This document shows, piece by piece, positions 17,386 to 26,138 of a stretch of 59,289 nt of DNA. The DNA comes from Chthoniobacterales bacterium (lineage in GTDB: Bacteria; Verrucomicrobiota; Verrucomicrobiia; Chthoniobacterales; JACTMZ01). The notes below the pieces were generated by a model. It had not been told where the DNA came from, did no database searches, and saw nothing but the letters and a program-made list of their open reading frames with translations. Within the stretch, counting starts at the first letter, position 1. Each line of letters starts with the position of its first letter. The stretch spans positions 1 to 59,289 of the forward strand of contig JACSRX010000071.1 of NCBI GenBank assembly GCA_014879535.1. Reading direction: 5' to 3'. A program made the position numbers and the translations under genes.

Positions 17386-19590
17386 CTATTGGGGGACTTC
17401 CTCCAGAAGAAACCCGACGACAGCCAAGGGAGGAAGTTCGATCTGGATCGAATGATCCCGGCCCTGCCAAGGGATCGCCTCGGAGCCGATGCCCCCGTAA
17501 TTGCCCACGTTGCCCCCCCCGTAAACCTCGGCGTCGGTGTTGAGAATCTCGCGGTAAAAGCCCGCTTTGGGCACCCCGACGCGGTAGCCTCCCCGGACCA
17601 CCGGCGTGGCATTCATCGCGAATACGATGCTCTGGCCCTGCGACGATTTGCGCAAAAACGCAACCACACTGTTGTCGGAATCGTGGAAATCGATCCACTC
17701 GAACCCGTCGCTCGTGTCATCCAACTCGTAAAAGGCGGGATAGGCCTTGTAGATGTGGTTGAGGTGCTGGACGAGGCGGCTCAGCCCAGCATGCAGGGGA
17801 AACTGCGTCAGGTGCCAATCCAAGCTCTGATTGTAGCGCCACTCTTCCCACTGGCCGAATTCTCCCCCCTGAAAGAGGAGCTTCTTGCCGGGGTGCGCCC
17901 ACATGAGCCCGTAGAACATCCGCAGGTTGGCGAACTTCTGCCACATGTCCCCCGGCATCTTGCCCAGCAGGGCCCCCTTGCCATGCACAACCTCGTCATG
18001 GCTCAGGACGAGCACGAAATGCTCATGGAAGGCGTAGAGCAGCGAGAAGGTGATGCTGCCTTGGTGGTAGCGCCGGTAAACCGGATCGAGGCTCATGTAG
18101 TTGAGGAAGTCATGCATCCACCCCATGTTCCACTTGAACCCGAATCCCAGTCCGCCGAGGTAGGTCGGTCGCGACACCCCCGGCCATGCCGTGGACTCCT
18201 CGGCGATGGTGATGATGCCGGGGAAACGCTCGTAGCTGACCTCGTTGAAGCGCTTGAGGAAATGAATGGCATCGAGGTTCTCGCGTCCGCCGAAACAGTT
18301 TGGCACCCACTCGCCGCCCTCGCGCGAGTAGTCGAGGTAGAGCATGGACGCCACCGCATCCACCCGCAGGCCGTCGATGTGGTATTGGTCGAACCAGAAA
18401 AGTGCGTTGGCGATGAGGAAGTTCCTCACCTCGTTGCGCCCGTAGTTGAAGATATACGTCCCCCAGTCCCGGTGCTCGCCCTGCCGCGGATCGGCATGCT
18501 CGTAGAGGTGCGTCCCGTCGAATTTCGCCAGCCCGTGGGCATCCTTCGGGAAATGCGCGGGCACCCAGTCCAGGATCACACCAAGCCCCGCCTTGTGGCA
18601 GTTGTCCACGAAATGCCGGAACTCGTCCGGGTTCCCGAAACGGCTGGTCGGCGCGAAGTAGCCGGCCACCTGATAGCCCCAGGACCCGTCATACGGATGC
18701 TCGGCCACCGGCATCAGCTCGATGTGGGTGAAACCCATTTCGAGGCAATAGGGGATGAGGCGCTGCGAGAACTCGATGTAACTGAGCGGACGGTTCTCCT
18801 CCTCGATCATCCGCTGCCAGGAAGCGAGGTGGACCTCGTAGATGCTGATCGGTTTCTTGTGCCACGGCTGCTCGGCGCGGTATTTCATCCACCCCTCGTC
18901 GGACCACCGGAACCGCTTGAGGTCATACACGATGGATGCCGTCTGCAGTCCGTGCTGACCGTAAAAGGCGAAGGGATCACTCTTGAGGAAGACGTCGCCG
19001 TGGTAACCCCGGATCTCGAATTTGTAGTGCGTCCCCTCCTTGATCCCCGGGATGAAAATCTCCCACACGCCGCTGCCGAGCAGCCTGCGCATGACATGCA
19101 CGCGACCGTCCCACTGGTTGAAATCCCCGACCACGCTCACGCGCTGGGCATTCGGTGCCCAGACACAGAAGACCGTGCCCTGCACGCCGTCGATCTCCGT
19201 AAGGTGCGCCCCGAATTTGTCGTAGAGATCCCAATGGTTGCCCTCGGCATGGAGATACACATCCGTGTCGCCGAGAATCCGCCCGAACGAATACGGGTCG
19301 CGCTCCTCCCGCGTCTTGCCCCCGCGATCCTTCACCCGCAGCACGTAGGGGAACTCGTGCAGACCCTTCGGCAGCACCGCCTCGAAAAATCCGTCGGGAT
19401 GAATCTGCACGGCCTCGAAGACACGCGTCGGGTCGGATGGATCGACAACCTTCACCGAGACCAGATCGGGGCGGAAGGCGCGCACCACCAGGAATTCCCC
19501 GGCGCGGCGCATGCCGAGGGTGTTGAAGGGATCGGCATGCCGCGCTTCAAGGAACGCGGCCAGCTCTTCGGGGGATACGGTGGGCGTCAT
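17386..19590 (-). CDS. glgB: 1,4-alpha-glucan branching enzyme
   Basis: GlgB makes the alpha-1,6 branches of glycogen. The 734-residue protein has the N-terminal CBM48-type modules (FCVWAPNAQRVSVVGDFNQW) and the GH13 barrel (YEVHLASWQR, MPVAEHPYDGSWGYQVAGYF). Catalytic residues are seen as the nucleophile Asp in GLRVDAVASM, the acid Glu in IAEEST, and the stabilising Asp in LSHDEVVHGKG. The C-terminal beta domain ends in FLLEEVPQ. ATG 19590 was chosen; a 22-residue upstream extension lacks similarity. No other glycogen gene is adjacent. Confidence 0.96.
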   Translation of the reverse strand: MTPTVSPEELAAFLEARHADPFNTLGMRRAGEFLVVRAFRPDLVSVKVVDPSDPTRVFEAVQIHPDGFFEAVLPKGLHEFPYVLRVKDRGGKTREERDPYSFGRILGDTDVYLHAEGNHWDLYDKFGAHLTEIDGVQGTVFCVWAPNAQRVSVVGDFNQWDGRVHVMRRLLGSGVWEIFIPGIKEGTHYKFEIRGYHGDVFLKSDPFAFYGQHGLQTASIVYDLKRFRWSDEGWMKYRAEQPWHKKPISIYEVHLASWQRMIEEENRPLSYIEFSQRLIPYCLEMGFTHIELMPVAEHPYDGSWGYQVAGYFAPTSRFGNPDEFRHFVDNCHKAGLGVILDWVPAHFPKDAHGLAKFDGTHLYEHADPRQGEHRDWGTYIFNYGRNEVRNFLIANALFWFDQYHIDGLRVDAVASMLYLDYSREGGEWVPNCFGGRENLDAIHFLKRFNEVSYERFPGIITIAEESTAWPGVSRPTYLGGLGFGFKWNMGWMHDFLNYMSLDPVYRRYHQGSITFSLLYAFHEHFVLVLSHDEVVHGKGALLGKMPGDMWQKFANLRMFYGLMWAHPGKKLLFQGGEFGQWEEWRYNQSLDWHLTQFPLHAGLSRLVQHLNHIYKAYPAFYELDDTSDGFEWIDFHDSDNSVVAFLRKSSQGQSIVFAMNATPVVRGGYRVGVPKAGFYREILNTDAEVYGGGNVGNYGGIGSEAIPWQGRDHSIQIELPPLAVVGFLLEEVPQ

Positions 19591-19674
19591 GGATGGAAAT
19601 CGGGGGACCGGAAGATCGTGCCGTCCACAATTATCCGCCGCCCCCGCGCGCGGCAAGGAGGGAAGCGCCAGGCC

Positions 19675-20772
19675 TCAGCTCACGGCGCCCGCCGAGTTGG
19701 CCAGCTCGGCCTCGGTGTCCGGCAGGAACGCCTTGAAACGGTTCTTGTCGATCGCCTTCATGAACGCCTCGTGCGGCGAGACAAACCCCTGCTGGAGCTG
19801 CGCCCAGATCGCATCGTCCATGAACTGCATGCCCTGCGCCTTGCCGCCGACGATGGCGTCCTGCAGCTTCTGCGTCGCGCCTTCGCGGATGATCGCCGCC
19901 ACGGCGCTGTTCACGACGAGAATCTCGTTCACCGCGATGCGTCCGCCCCCGTCCTGCCGCTTGAGCAGGAGCTGGGCGACGACCCCGCGCAGCGACGCCG
20001 CCAGCATGGTCCGGACCTGCGACTGCTGGTCCGCCGGGAAGACGTCGATCATGCGGTCCACCGTCTTGCGGGCGTTGTTGGTGTGCAGCGTGCCGAACAC
20101 GAGCAACCCGGTCTCGGCCGCCGTGAGGGCCAGCGAGATCGTCTCCAAGTCGCGCATCTCGCCCACCAGCACGATGTCAGAATCCTCGCGCAGGGCGGCC
20201 TTCAGGCCAGCCGGGAAATTGATGGAATGCTCCGGAACCTCGCGCTGGGTGATGATGCTCTTCTTGTTCGAGTGCACGAACTCGATCGGCTCCTCGATCG
20301 TCACGATGTGCCGGGAGAAATTCGTGTTGATGTAGTCCATCAGTGCCGCGAGCGTCGTGCTCTTGCCCGAGCCGGTCGGGCCGGTCACCAGCACCAAGCC
20401 TCCCCGCAGGTGGCCGAATTCCTTGATCACCGGGGGGAGCCCCAGCTCGTCGAGGGTGGCGATGCGCGTCGGGATGAGCCGGAAGACGGCGCCCAACCCG
20501 TGGACCTGCTTGAAATAATTGCAGCGGAAACGGTTGTCCGCGTTCATCTCGTAGGCGAAGTCGAGGTCGCCCCTCTGCTGGAAACGCTCCCAGTTCCGCG
20601 GGGTGCAGATTTCGCTGAGCATGTAGTTCATTTCCTCCGCCGCGAGGATCTCGTCGCGGATCGGAATGACATCGCCGTGTCGGCGGATCTTCGGCGGCTG
20701 GCCCTCGGCAAGGTGCAGGTCGGACGCCCCGGCGTTGATCAGAACCTCGAAAAATTGGTCGATGTAGGCCAT
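19675..20772 (-). CDS. pilT: PilT-family type IV pilus retraction ATPase
   Basis: PilT is the hexameric ATPase that powers pilus retraction. The 365-residue protein has the N-terminal PAS-like region (AGASDLHLAEGQPPKIRRHG), Walker A GPTGSGKSTTLAAL, the Asp box IVTIEEPIEFVH, Walker B DSDIVLVGEMRDLETI, and the His box VFGTLHTNNA. It starts 4 bases after the stop of a second PilT-like gene, so both are co-expressed. Pilus structural genes other than a lone pseudopilin are absent from the window. Confidence 0.92.
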   Translation of the reverse strand: MAYIDQFFEVLINAGASDLHLAEGQPPKIRRHGDVIPIRDEILAAEEMNYMLSEICTPRNWERFQQRGDLDFAYEMNADNRFRCNYFKQVHGLGAVFRLIPTRIATLDELGLPPVIKEFGHLRGGLVLVTGPTGSGKSTTLAALMDYINTNFSRHIVTIEEPIEFVHSNKKSIITQREVPEHSINFPAGLKAALREDSDIVLVGEMRDLETISLALTAAETGLLVFGTLHTNNARKTVDRMIDVFPADQQSQVRTMLAASLRGVVAQLLLKRQDGGGRIAVNEILVVNSAVAAIIREGATQKLQDAIVGGKAQGMQFMDDAIWAQLQQGFVSPHEAFMKAIDKNRFKAFLPDTEAELANSAGAVS

Positions 20773-20776
20773 ACGC

Positions 20777-21907
20777 TCAGAGCATCCCGCAGAGTTGCTT
20801 CATCTGCTGCTTTTGTTCGGACCGCGCCACCGCCTCGTCCGCGGAGATCAACCCCGCCCGGAAGAGTTCGGCCAACGAATCGTCCATAAGTTTCATGCCG
20901 AGTTTCTTGCCCGTCTGGATGATGCCCGGCAGCATGAATGTCTTGGCCTCGCGGATGACATTGGCCACGGCGGGCGTGTTCATCAGGATCTCGATCGCCA
21001 AGGCGCGCCCCGAGCCGTCCATCCGCGGCACGAGTTGCTGCGACACGATGCCGCGCAGCGACTCGCTCACCATGATGCGGATCTGCTCGCGCTGATCGAC
21101 CGGAAAGACATCGAGCACGCGGTCGAGCGTGCGCGCCGCATTTCCGGTGTGGAGCGTCCCGAGCACGAGGTGCCCGGTTTCCGAGGCCGTGATGGCCAGC
21201 GAGATCGTCTCCAAGTCGCGCATTTCCCCGACCATGATGACATCCGGGTCTTCACGCAGCGCCCCGCGCAGGGCGGTCCCGAAGGATTCCGTGTGCGTGT
21301 GCACCTCGCGCTGGTTGACCTGGCATCCTTTCGGCGCAAAAAGGTATTCGATCGGATCCTCAAGCGTGATGACGTGGTCGTGCCGGGTGCTGTTGACCTC
21401 CTCGACGAGCGCCGCCAAGGTCGTGCTTTTGCCGCTGCCGACCGAACCGGTCACGAGCACCAGGCCGTTCTGGTATTGCGTGAGCAGCTTGAGCTGCTGG
21501 GGAAGCCCGAGTTCGTCCATCGTGCGGACGTTTGTCTGGATGATGCGGAAGACCAGGTCGTAGCCGAGACGGTGGCGCACCACGCTGGCGCGGGAACGAC
21601 CATCCGCGTTGGAGTAGGCGAAATCGACGTCCCCGCGCTCCGCGAGGAGCTGTTTCTGAGCGTCGTTGAGGAATCCCATGGTGAGACGCTCGGTGTCGGC
21701 TGCGTTGAGCACGTCCGCCTGCAGCCAGATCGGCTCAAGTGTGCCGAAACGCCGCCATGTCGGGCGCACCCCCACGCTCAGGTGGATATCCGAGGCCCCG
21801 GATTCCTTGCCAACGGCCAGATATTGATCCACGTGCCCGAGCACATGGACGGCGGAGGGCTGCTCGGAGACAACCTCGACATTGGAGCTTTCTGGAGGGG
21901 ATGACAC
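20777..21907 (-). CDS. Second PilT/PilU-family ATPase
   Basis: The 376-residue protein is a paralogue of the downstream PilT, with the same motif order: SGASDIHLSVGVRPTWRRFG, Walker A GSVGSGKSTTLAAL, ITLEDPIEYLF, Walker B DPDVIMVGEMRDLETI, and LGTLHTGNAARTLD. It has a GTG start and about 25 extra acidic residues before the conserved N-terminus. The tandem arrangement resembles pilT-pilU, where PilU assists retraction; which of the two is the main motor cannot be told from sequence. Confidence 0.85.
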   Translation of the reverse strand: MSSPPESSNVEVVSEQPSAVHVLGHVDQYLAVGKESGASDIHLSVGVRPTWRRFGTLEPIWLQADVLNAADTERLTMGFLNDAQKQLLAERGDVDFAYSNADGRSRASVVRHRLGYDLVFRIIQTNVRTMDELGLPQQLKLLTQYQNGLVLVTGSVGSGKSTTLAALVEEVNSTRHDHVITLEDPIEYLFAPKGCQVNQREVHTHTESFGTALRGALREDPDVIMVGEMRDLETISLAITASETGHLVLGTLHTGNAARTLDRVLDVFPVDQREQIRIMVSESLRGIVSQQLVPRMDGSGRALAIEILMNTPAVANVIREAKTFMLPGIIQTGKKLGMKLMDDSLAELFRAGLISADEAVARSEQKQQMKQLCGML

Positions 21908-21925
21908 GGCGGAGGTGCGGAAAAT

Positions 21926-22264
21926 TCACCGGTTTCGGTCTGATCGCAAGCTCAGAAAAAGAGGAACCAACTGCGCGAGCGCCCCCGGCAGGAGCCTCAG
22001 CAGGACGGGAACCCAGAACACCGCACCACCGGCCGGGGATTCCCCTCGTGTGGCGTGCCGGGGATTCTGTCGCGAGGGACGGCGCAGCAATCTGGCAGCC
22101 GCGAAGCCTGCAAACGACGCCCCCGGCAACCACCACTTCCAATCACGGGCAACACCGTGCCGCAATTGGGTGATGGGATTCGCCGCGACCGCCAGATCCT
22201 TGGCACTGGACCGCATCTCGCGGCCCGCAGCGTCCAACTCGCGCAGATAATCCTCGCGCTTCAT
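21926..22264 (-). CDS. Small membrane-associated protein, YqjK-like position
   Basis: The 112-residue protein begins MKREDYLRELDAAGREMRSS, has a short helix GASFAGFAAARLL, a G/P-rich middle, and a hydrophobic end (VFWVPVLLRLLPGALAQLVP). Its ATG overlaps the stop of the upstream holin-like gene. By position it corresponds to the third gene of E. coli yqjD-yqjE-yqjK, though sequence similarity to YqjK is not obvious. Confidence 0.55.
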   Translation of the reverse strand: MKREDYLRELDAAGREMRSSAKDLAVAANPITQLRHGVARDWKWWLPGASFAGFAAARLLRRPSRQNPRHATRGESPAGGAVFWVPVLLRLLPGALAQLVPLFLSLRSDRNR

Positions 22265-22671
22265 CGTGCGGAAATCCTTTCCGCTTCCCGCCGCACCGCC
22301 TCACGTGTTCCCGGAAAAAGCGGCCGCCGGGCCGCCTCCCTCAGCACCAGGAGCAACGCGGCCCCCAACAGCAGATGAAGGACGAACAGTCCCATCAGCG
22401 CGGAAACCCATCCACCCCCCAGCCAGCCGACCAGCAGCAACGTCACACCGAGAAGCAGGAACAGATAGGCGAACACGCATGCCACGACGAGCGCGACGGA
22501 AAGCAACGCAAGAACCAGCGCATGGGCGCCTGTCTCCCGGAGTTCCAAGCCGAACAAACCGGTCAATGCCCTCAGAAAACGCGTCGCCGCCGAGAAAAAA
22601 TCGGCGGCCGCGTCTTGGAGACCACGTTCTTCCGGTGGCGCCGGGTGGTCTGCGCCGGGCGCGGGACTCAT
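22261..22671 (-). CDS. Phage-holin-superfamily (YqjE-like) membrane protein
   Basis: The 136-residue protein has a soluble N-terminus, then two long hydrophobic segments (ALVLALLSVALVVACVFAYL and WVSALMGLFVLHLLLGAALL), the arrangement of the YqjE/holin-X family. It lies 10 bases after the DUF883 (ElaB/YqjD-like) gene, the same partner as in E. coli yqjDE. The role is unclear; in enterobacteria the partner proteins associate with membranes and ribosomes in stationary phase. Confidence 0.7.
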   Translation of the reverse strand: MSPAPGADHPAPPEERGLQDAAADFFSAATRFLRALTGLFGLELRETGAHALVLALLSVALVVACVFAYLFLLLGVTLLLVGWLGGGWVSALMGLFVLHLLLGAALLLVLREAARRPLFPGTREAVRREAERISAR

Positions 22672-22681
22672 GCGCCGGGAA

Positions 22682-22984
22682 TCAGCGGCGCAGGATCACG
22701 CCAAGGATGAATCCCGCGGCCAGGGCGATGCCCACGGCCTGCAACGGATTCTCGCGGATGTATTCCTCCCCGTCCTCGGTCAACGTGCGCGCACGGCCCG
22801 TCGTGTCGGCCCAGACTTGCGTGGCACGCTCGCGGTATTCCCCTGCCCGCTCGTTGAGCGTGTCGCGGAGATGGTTGAGCTTGGCGGTGGCGGCTTCCTT
22901 GAGATCCGCGGCGGCTTCCGCGGCGTGGGTTTTGCCGCTCTTGAACTTCTCGTTGGCGGCATCGGTGGCTTCTTTGTTGCTCAT
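22682..22984 (-). CDS. DUF883 (ElaB/YqjD-type) membrane-anchored protein
   Basis: The 100-residue protein is mostly an amphipathic, Ala/Lys/Glu-rich helix (KTHAAEAAADLKEAATAKLN) ending in a glycine-containing membrane anchor (PLQAVGIALAAGFILGVILR). This matches the ElaB/YqjD/YgaM family, which in E. coli ties ribosomes to the inner membrane in stationary phase. AAAGGACA precedes ATG 22984 on the minus strand. It is the first gene of a likely five-gene minus-strand unit reaching pilT. Confidence 0.8.
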   Translation of the reverse strand: MSNKEATDAANEKFKSGKTHAAEAAADLKEAATAKLNHLRDTLNERAGEYRERATQVWADTTGRARTLTEDGEEYIRENPLQAVGIALAAGFILGVILRR

Positions 22985-23109
22985 GGTTGTCCTTTCGTTT
23001 GTTGAGCCAACTTTCGCAGACGCCCGGACGGCATGCAAGCGCCGCCGACCACCCCGGGGCATCGTTTTTCTTGAAGCAAAGGGGGCCTTCGCGGACAAAT
23101 GGATCTTTC

Positions 23110-24984
23110 ATGACCGACTCCGCGCCCCGCCAAGCTGACAGCCTGCCGCCCGAACTTGTGGCGCGAATTGACGAGACCATCACCCGCTACCCCGTTTCCC
23201 GGCGCAGCGCCTCCGTTCCCCTCCTCCATCTCTGGCAGAACCACTTCGGCTACATTGACGACAGCGGGGTGAACTGGATCGCCGCCAAACTCGGCCTCGA
23301 GCCGATCAACATCCTCGAACTCGTCACATTCTATCCCTGGTTCCGGCAGACCGCACCCGGCCGAAAGACCATCCGCGTCTGCCGCACACTCTCCTGCGCC
23401 ATGGCGGGTTCCTACGATCTGCGCGAGGCACTCTGCCGGTCCGCCGGCATCGACCCGCACGCGGGCGATCACGGCCACGGCGCCACCAGCCCCGACGGAA
23501 GCTGCACCATTGAGTTCGTCGAGTGCCTCGCCAGCTGCGGCTCGGCGCCCGTCTGCCTCGTCGGCGACGACCTGCACGAGAAAGTCGCCGCGACCGACGC
23601 CCCCTCGATTGTGGACGGCTCGAAGAAGGCCGCAGACAAAACCCTCCGCGCCCCGCACCCGCAGGAGCGCCGCCTCATCCTGCGCAACATCGGCCTCGCG
23701 GACTACGATCCCTCGCTCGAATGCTACCTCCGGCACGGCGGCTACGAGTCGTTGAGGAAAGCCCTGAAAATGGAGCCCGCTGCGATCACCGCCGAGGTCA
23801 AGGCCTCGAACCTGCGCGGGCGCGGTGGCGCCGGTTTCCCCACAGGCGTCAAGTGGGGCTTCATCAAGCGCGACGACGGCAAGCCCCACTACATCGTCGT
23901 CAACGGCGACGAGTCCGAACCCGGCACGTTCAAGGACCGCTACATCCTCCACGAGGATCCGCACCAGCTGCTCGAGGGGATCATGATCGCCGCATGGGCG
24001 CTCAACGTCCACCTCAGCTACATCTACATCCGCTGCGAGTTCCCGGAGGCGGCGCGCATCGTGGAGAAAGCCATCGCCGAGGCGCGAGCCGCCGGGTTCG
24101 TCGGAAAGGACGTCCTCGGCAGCGGCTTCGACTGCGAGATCCATGTCCATCAGGGGGCCGGCGCCTACATCTGCGGCGAGGAGACCAGCCTCCTTGAATC
24201 CCTCGAGGGGCGCCGCCCTTATCCCCGCATCAAGCCCCCTTTCTTCCCCGCCGTCTTCGGCCTCTACAACTCCCCGACCATCGTCAACAACGTCGAGACC
24301 CTCTGCCACGTGAAGCACATCATTGCCATGGGCTCGGGGGAATTCGCCAAGATGGGCTCCCCCGGTGATGGCGGCACCCGCACCCTCTGCGTGAGCGGCG
24401 ACGTGGTCAACCCCGGCTACTACGAGCTCGGGTGCGGACAAGTCACCGTCGGCCAGCTCATCAACGGCATCTGCGGCGGACTCAAGCCCGGCCGCAAGCT
24501 CAAGGCCATCATCCCCGGCGGCAGCTCGGCCAAGGTCCTCAAGGCCGGCGAGACATACAAAATGAAGCGCAAGGGGCCCGACGGCACCGAGACCACCGTC
24601 GAGGTCGATCTCATGGACCTCGTCATGGACGCCAACAACCTCGCCGCCGCCGGCTCCATGATCGGCAGCGCCGGCGTCATGATCCTCGACGACTCGCGCG
24701 ACATGCTCTGGGTGCTCAACAACCTCAACGACTTCTACGCCCACGAAAGCTGCGGACAGTGCACGCCATGCCGCGAGGGCAGCCTGTGGATGTCCAAGGT
24801 CACCACGCGCATGCTGCACGGCGACGTGCTGCCGACCGACGCCGACCAGCTCGTCAAGATTGCCGACAACATCGCAGGCCGCACCGTCTGCGCATTCGGC
24901 GAGGCCTGTGCGTGGCCGACCCAGAGCTTCGTCGGCAAGTTCCGCGGGGAATTCAGCCCCCGCGCCGGCTCAAACGGGCACTGA
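23110..24984 (+). CDS. nuoEF: NADH-quinone oxidoreductase NuoE-NuoF fusion
   Basis: This single 624-residue protein joins both NADH-input subunits of complex I. Residues 15-165 are NuoE (thioredoxin-like [2Fe-2S]), with ligands Cys91, Cys96, Cys139 and Cys143 in VCRTLSC and ECLASCG. From about residue 185 it is NuoF: NADH/FMN motifs NLRGRGGAGFPTGVKWGF, NGDESEPGTFKDR and GAGAYICGEETSLLESLEG, and the [4Fe-4S] motif CGQCTPCREG with a later Cys. The open frame runs through the join with no stop. No other nuo gene is adjacent, so it may belong to a split complex I or to another NAD-linked dehydrogenase. ATG 23110 was chosen; 41 upstream residues do not look like NuoE. Confidence 0.92.
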   Translation: MTDSAPRQADSLPPELVARIDETITRYPVSRRSASVPLLHLWQNHFGYIDDSGVNWIAAKLGLEPINILELVTFYPWFRQTAPGRKTIRVCRTLSCAMAGSYDLREALCRSAGIDPHAGDHGHGATSPDGSCTIEFVECLASCGSAPVCLVGDDLHEKVAATDAPSIVDGSKKAADKTLRAPHPQERRLILRNIGLADYDPSLECYLRHGGYESLRKALKMEPAAITAEVKASNLRGRGGAGFPTGVKWGFIKRDDGKPHYIVVNGDESEPGTFKDRYILHEDPHQLLEGIMIAAWALNVHLSYIYIRCEFPEAARIVEKAIAEARAAGFVGKDVLGSGFDCEIHVHQGAGAYICGEETSLLESLEGRRPYPRIKPPFFPAVFGLYNSPTIVNNVETLCHVKHIIAMGSGEFAKMGSPGDGGTRTLCVSGDVVNPGYYELGCGQVTVGQLINGICGGLKPGRKLKAIIPGGSSAKVLKAGETYKMKRKGPDGTETTVEVDLMDLVMDANNLAAAGSMIGSAGVMILDDSRDMLWVLNNLNDFYAHESCGQCTPCREGSLWMSKVTTRMLHGDVLPTDADQLVKIADNIAGRTVCAFGEACAWPTQSFVGKFRGEFSPRAGSNGH

Positions 24985-25017
24985 GCAGCACGCCGGGCGC
25001 CGCAAGCATCTGCCGCC

Positions 25018-25734
25018 TCACTCGGGCAGCGCGTAAACGATGCGCCCGCACTGCTCGCAGGACACCACCGATGTCCCCACCTTCGCGTCGCGCATGGTGG
25101 CCGGTGTGACTTTCATGTGGCACCCCGAGCAGTGGTCGCCGTCGAGCGGGACGACGGCGCGGCCGGCCTTGGAGAGGAACAGCTTCTCGTAGAGCTCGAA
25201 CAAATCCTCGTCCGCCGCGCGGATCTCGGCCGCGATGGCCTCCCTCTCCACGCGCACCTCCGCGGCGCGCCCCCCGAGCACGCCGACCTTCTCGTCACTG
25301 GATTTGAAACGCGCCGCCACCCGCTCCTTCTCCGCGGCGAATTTCTTCTCCGCCTCGGCGATGGACGGCTTGAGGTCCTCCGCCTCCTGCATGAGCTCCA
25401 GTTCGCGGTCCTCAATGGCCGTGATGTCCGCCTCCGCGCGGTCGATCTCATGCTTGAGCGCCGCATACTCCTCGTTCTTCCGCGTCTCGAGCTGCTGGGT
25501 GCGGTATTTGTCCGCCTGGGCGCGCTTCGTCCCGGCCTCCACTTCCAGGCGCGCCCGCTCGACCTCGATCTCCTTGGCACGCGTCTTGGCCCGGTCCAAC
25601 TGCGCCTGAGCCTCCTCCAACTCCCTCTGCAAGGCGGCTTTCTCGCCGGGCACATTGTTGATCTCGTGCATCAGCGCCTGCAGCCGCTGGTCCCGTTCCT
25701 GCAGGAGAAGGATTTTCTCCAAAAGCTCTACCAT
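25018..25734 (-). CDS. Coiled-coil protein with C4 zinc ribbon
   Basis: The 238-residue protein starts MVELLEKILLLQERDQRLQ. It is a long alpha-helical hairpin through about residue 190 (RNEEYAALKHEIDRAEADIT), ending in a zinc ribbon with ligands in CSGCHMKV and CEQCGR. This is the widespread C4-type zinc-ribbon (CT398/CdsZ-like) family, whose role is not settled. ATG 25734 removes an upstream non-conserved stretch of 37 residues. It is convergent with nuoEF; the 33 bases between show no clear terminator. Confidence 0.85.
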   Translation of the reverse strand: MVELLEKILLLQERDQRLQALMHEINNVPGEKAALQRELEEAQAQLDRAKTRAKEIEVERARLEVEAGTKRAQADKYRTQQLETRKNEEYAALKHEIDRAEADITAIEDRELELMQEAEDLKPSIAEAEKKFAAEKERVAARFKSSDEKVGVLGGRAAEVRVEREAIAAEIRAADEDLFELYEKLFLSKAGRAVVPLDGDHCSGCHMKVTPATMRDAKVGTSVVSCEQCGRIVYALPE

Positions 25735-26138
25735 TCGCTGTCTTCTAAAGCCTTCTCTCCAAGGCGGCGAGAAAGAAGTGTCCGCGACGCCTGCCGGAAG
25801 GAATCCAAGGACGACTTCCAACCCACACACCCCCGCCGACGGCACTCATGGCACCAGGATCTGGCAGGAGCAACAAGGCCGCTCCACCATGAATGTGAAC
25901 GCGCACCGCCCATCGGGTGTCTCATACTTCATCATACCACTGCCCTATTCGTGGCCACCGGCAGCGCATTCGGGTCTAACGCAAAAACGACTTGACAAAC
26001 TATTAATACCGTTAATTTTCAGCATACTCCGTGAACTAAGTTATCTTTTTTGTTTCACAGAGTTCCAGGCCGTCGTTCGCCTCGATAGCGGCCTCCCACC
26101 TATCTCTTTCAGGCAGCTAAGCAGACCTTGGAAAAATC
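25735..26138. other. Intergenic region, about 400 bp, unusually AT-rich in its second half
   Basis: This is a divergent promoter region between the zinc-ribbon gene and the beta-strand-repeat gene. No convincing gene is seen. The part from about 25990 to 26060 is much more AT-rich than its surroundings and carries a promoter-like TTGACA. Confidence 0.5.
25992..26018 (+). promoter_or_regulatory. Candidate sigma-70-type promoter for the beta-strand-repeat gene
   Basis: A consensus TTGACA (25992-25997) is followed after 15 bases by TAATTT (26013-26018). It is 120 bp upstream of ATG 26139. The spacing is short, so the -10 call is tentative. Confidence 0.4.

Noticed and set aside
17164-20889. A 1241-codon open frame on the plus strand opposite glgB and pilT
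   Set aside because: It is antisense to two clear enzymes; its composition (His, Arg, Pro, Val rich, no motifs) is that of a high-GC shadow frame.
22981-24819. A 612-codon open frame opposite nuoEF
   Set aside because: It is antisense to a gene with all iron-sulphur ligands present and has no recognisable motif.
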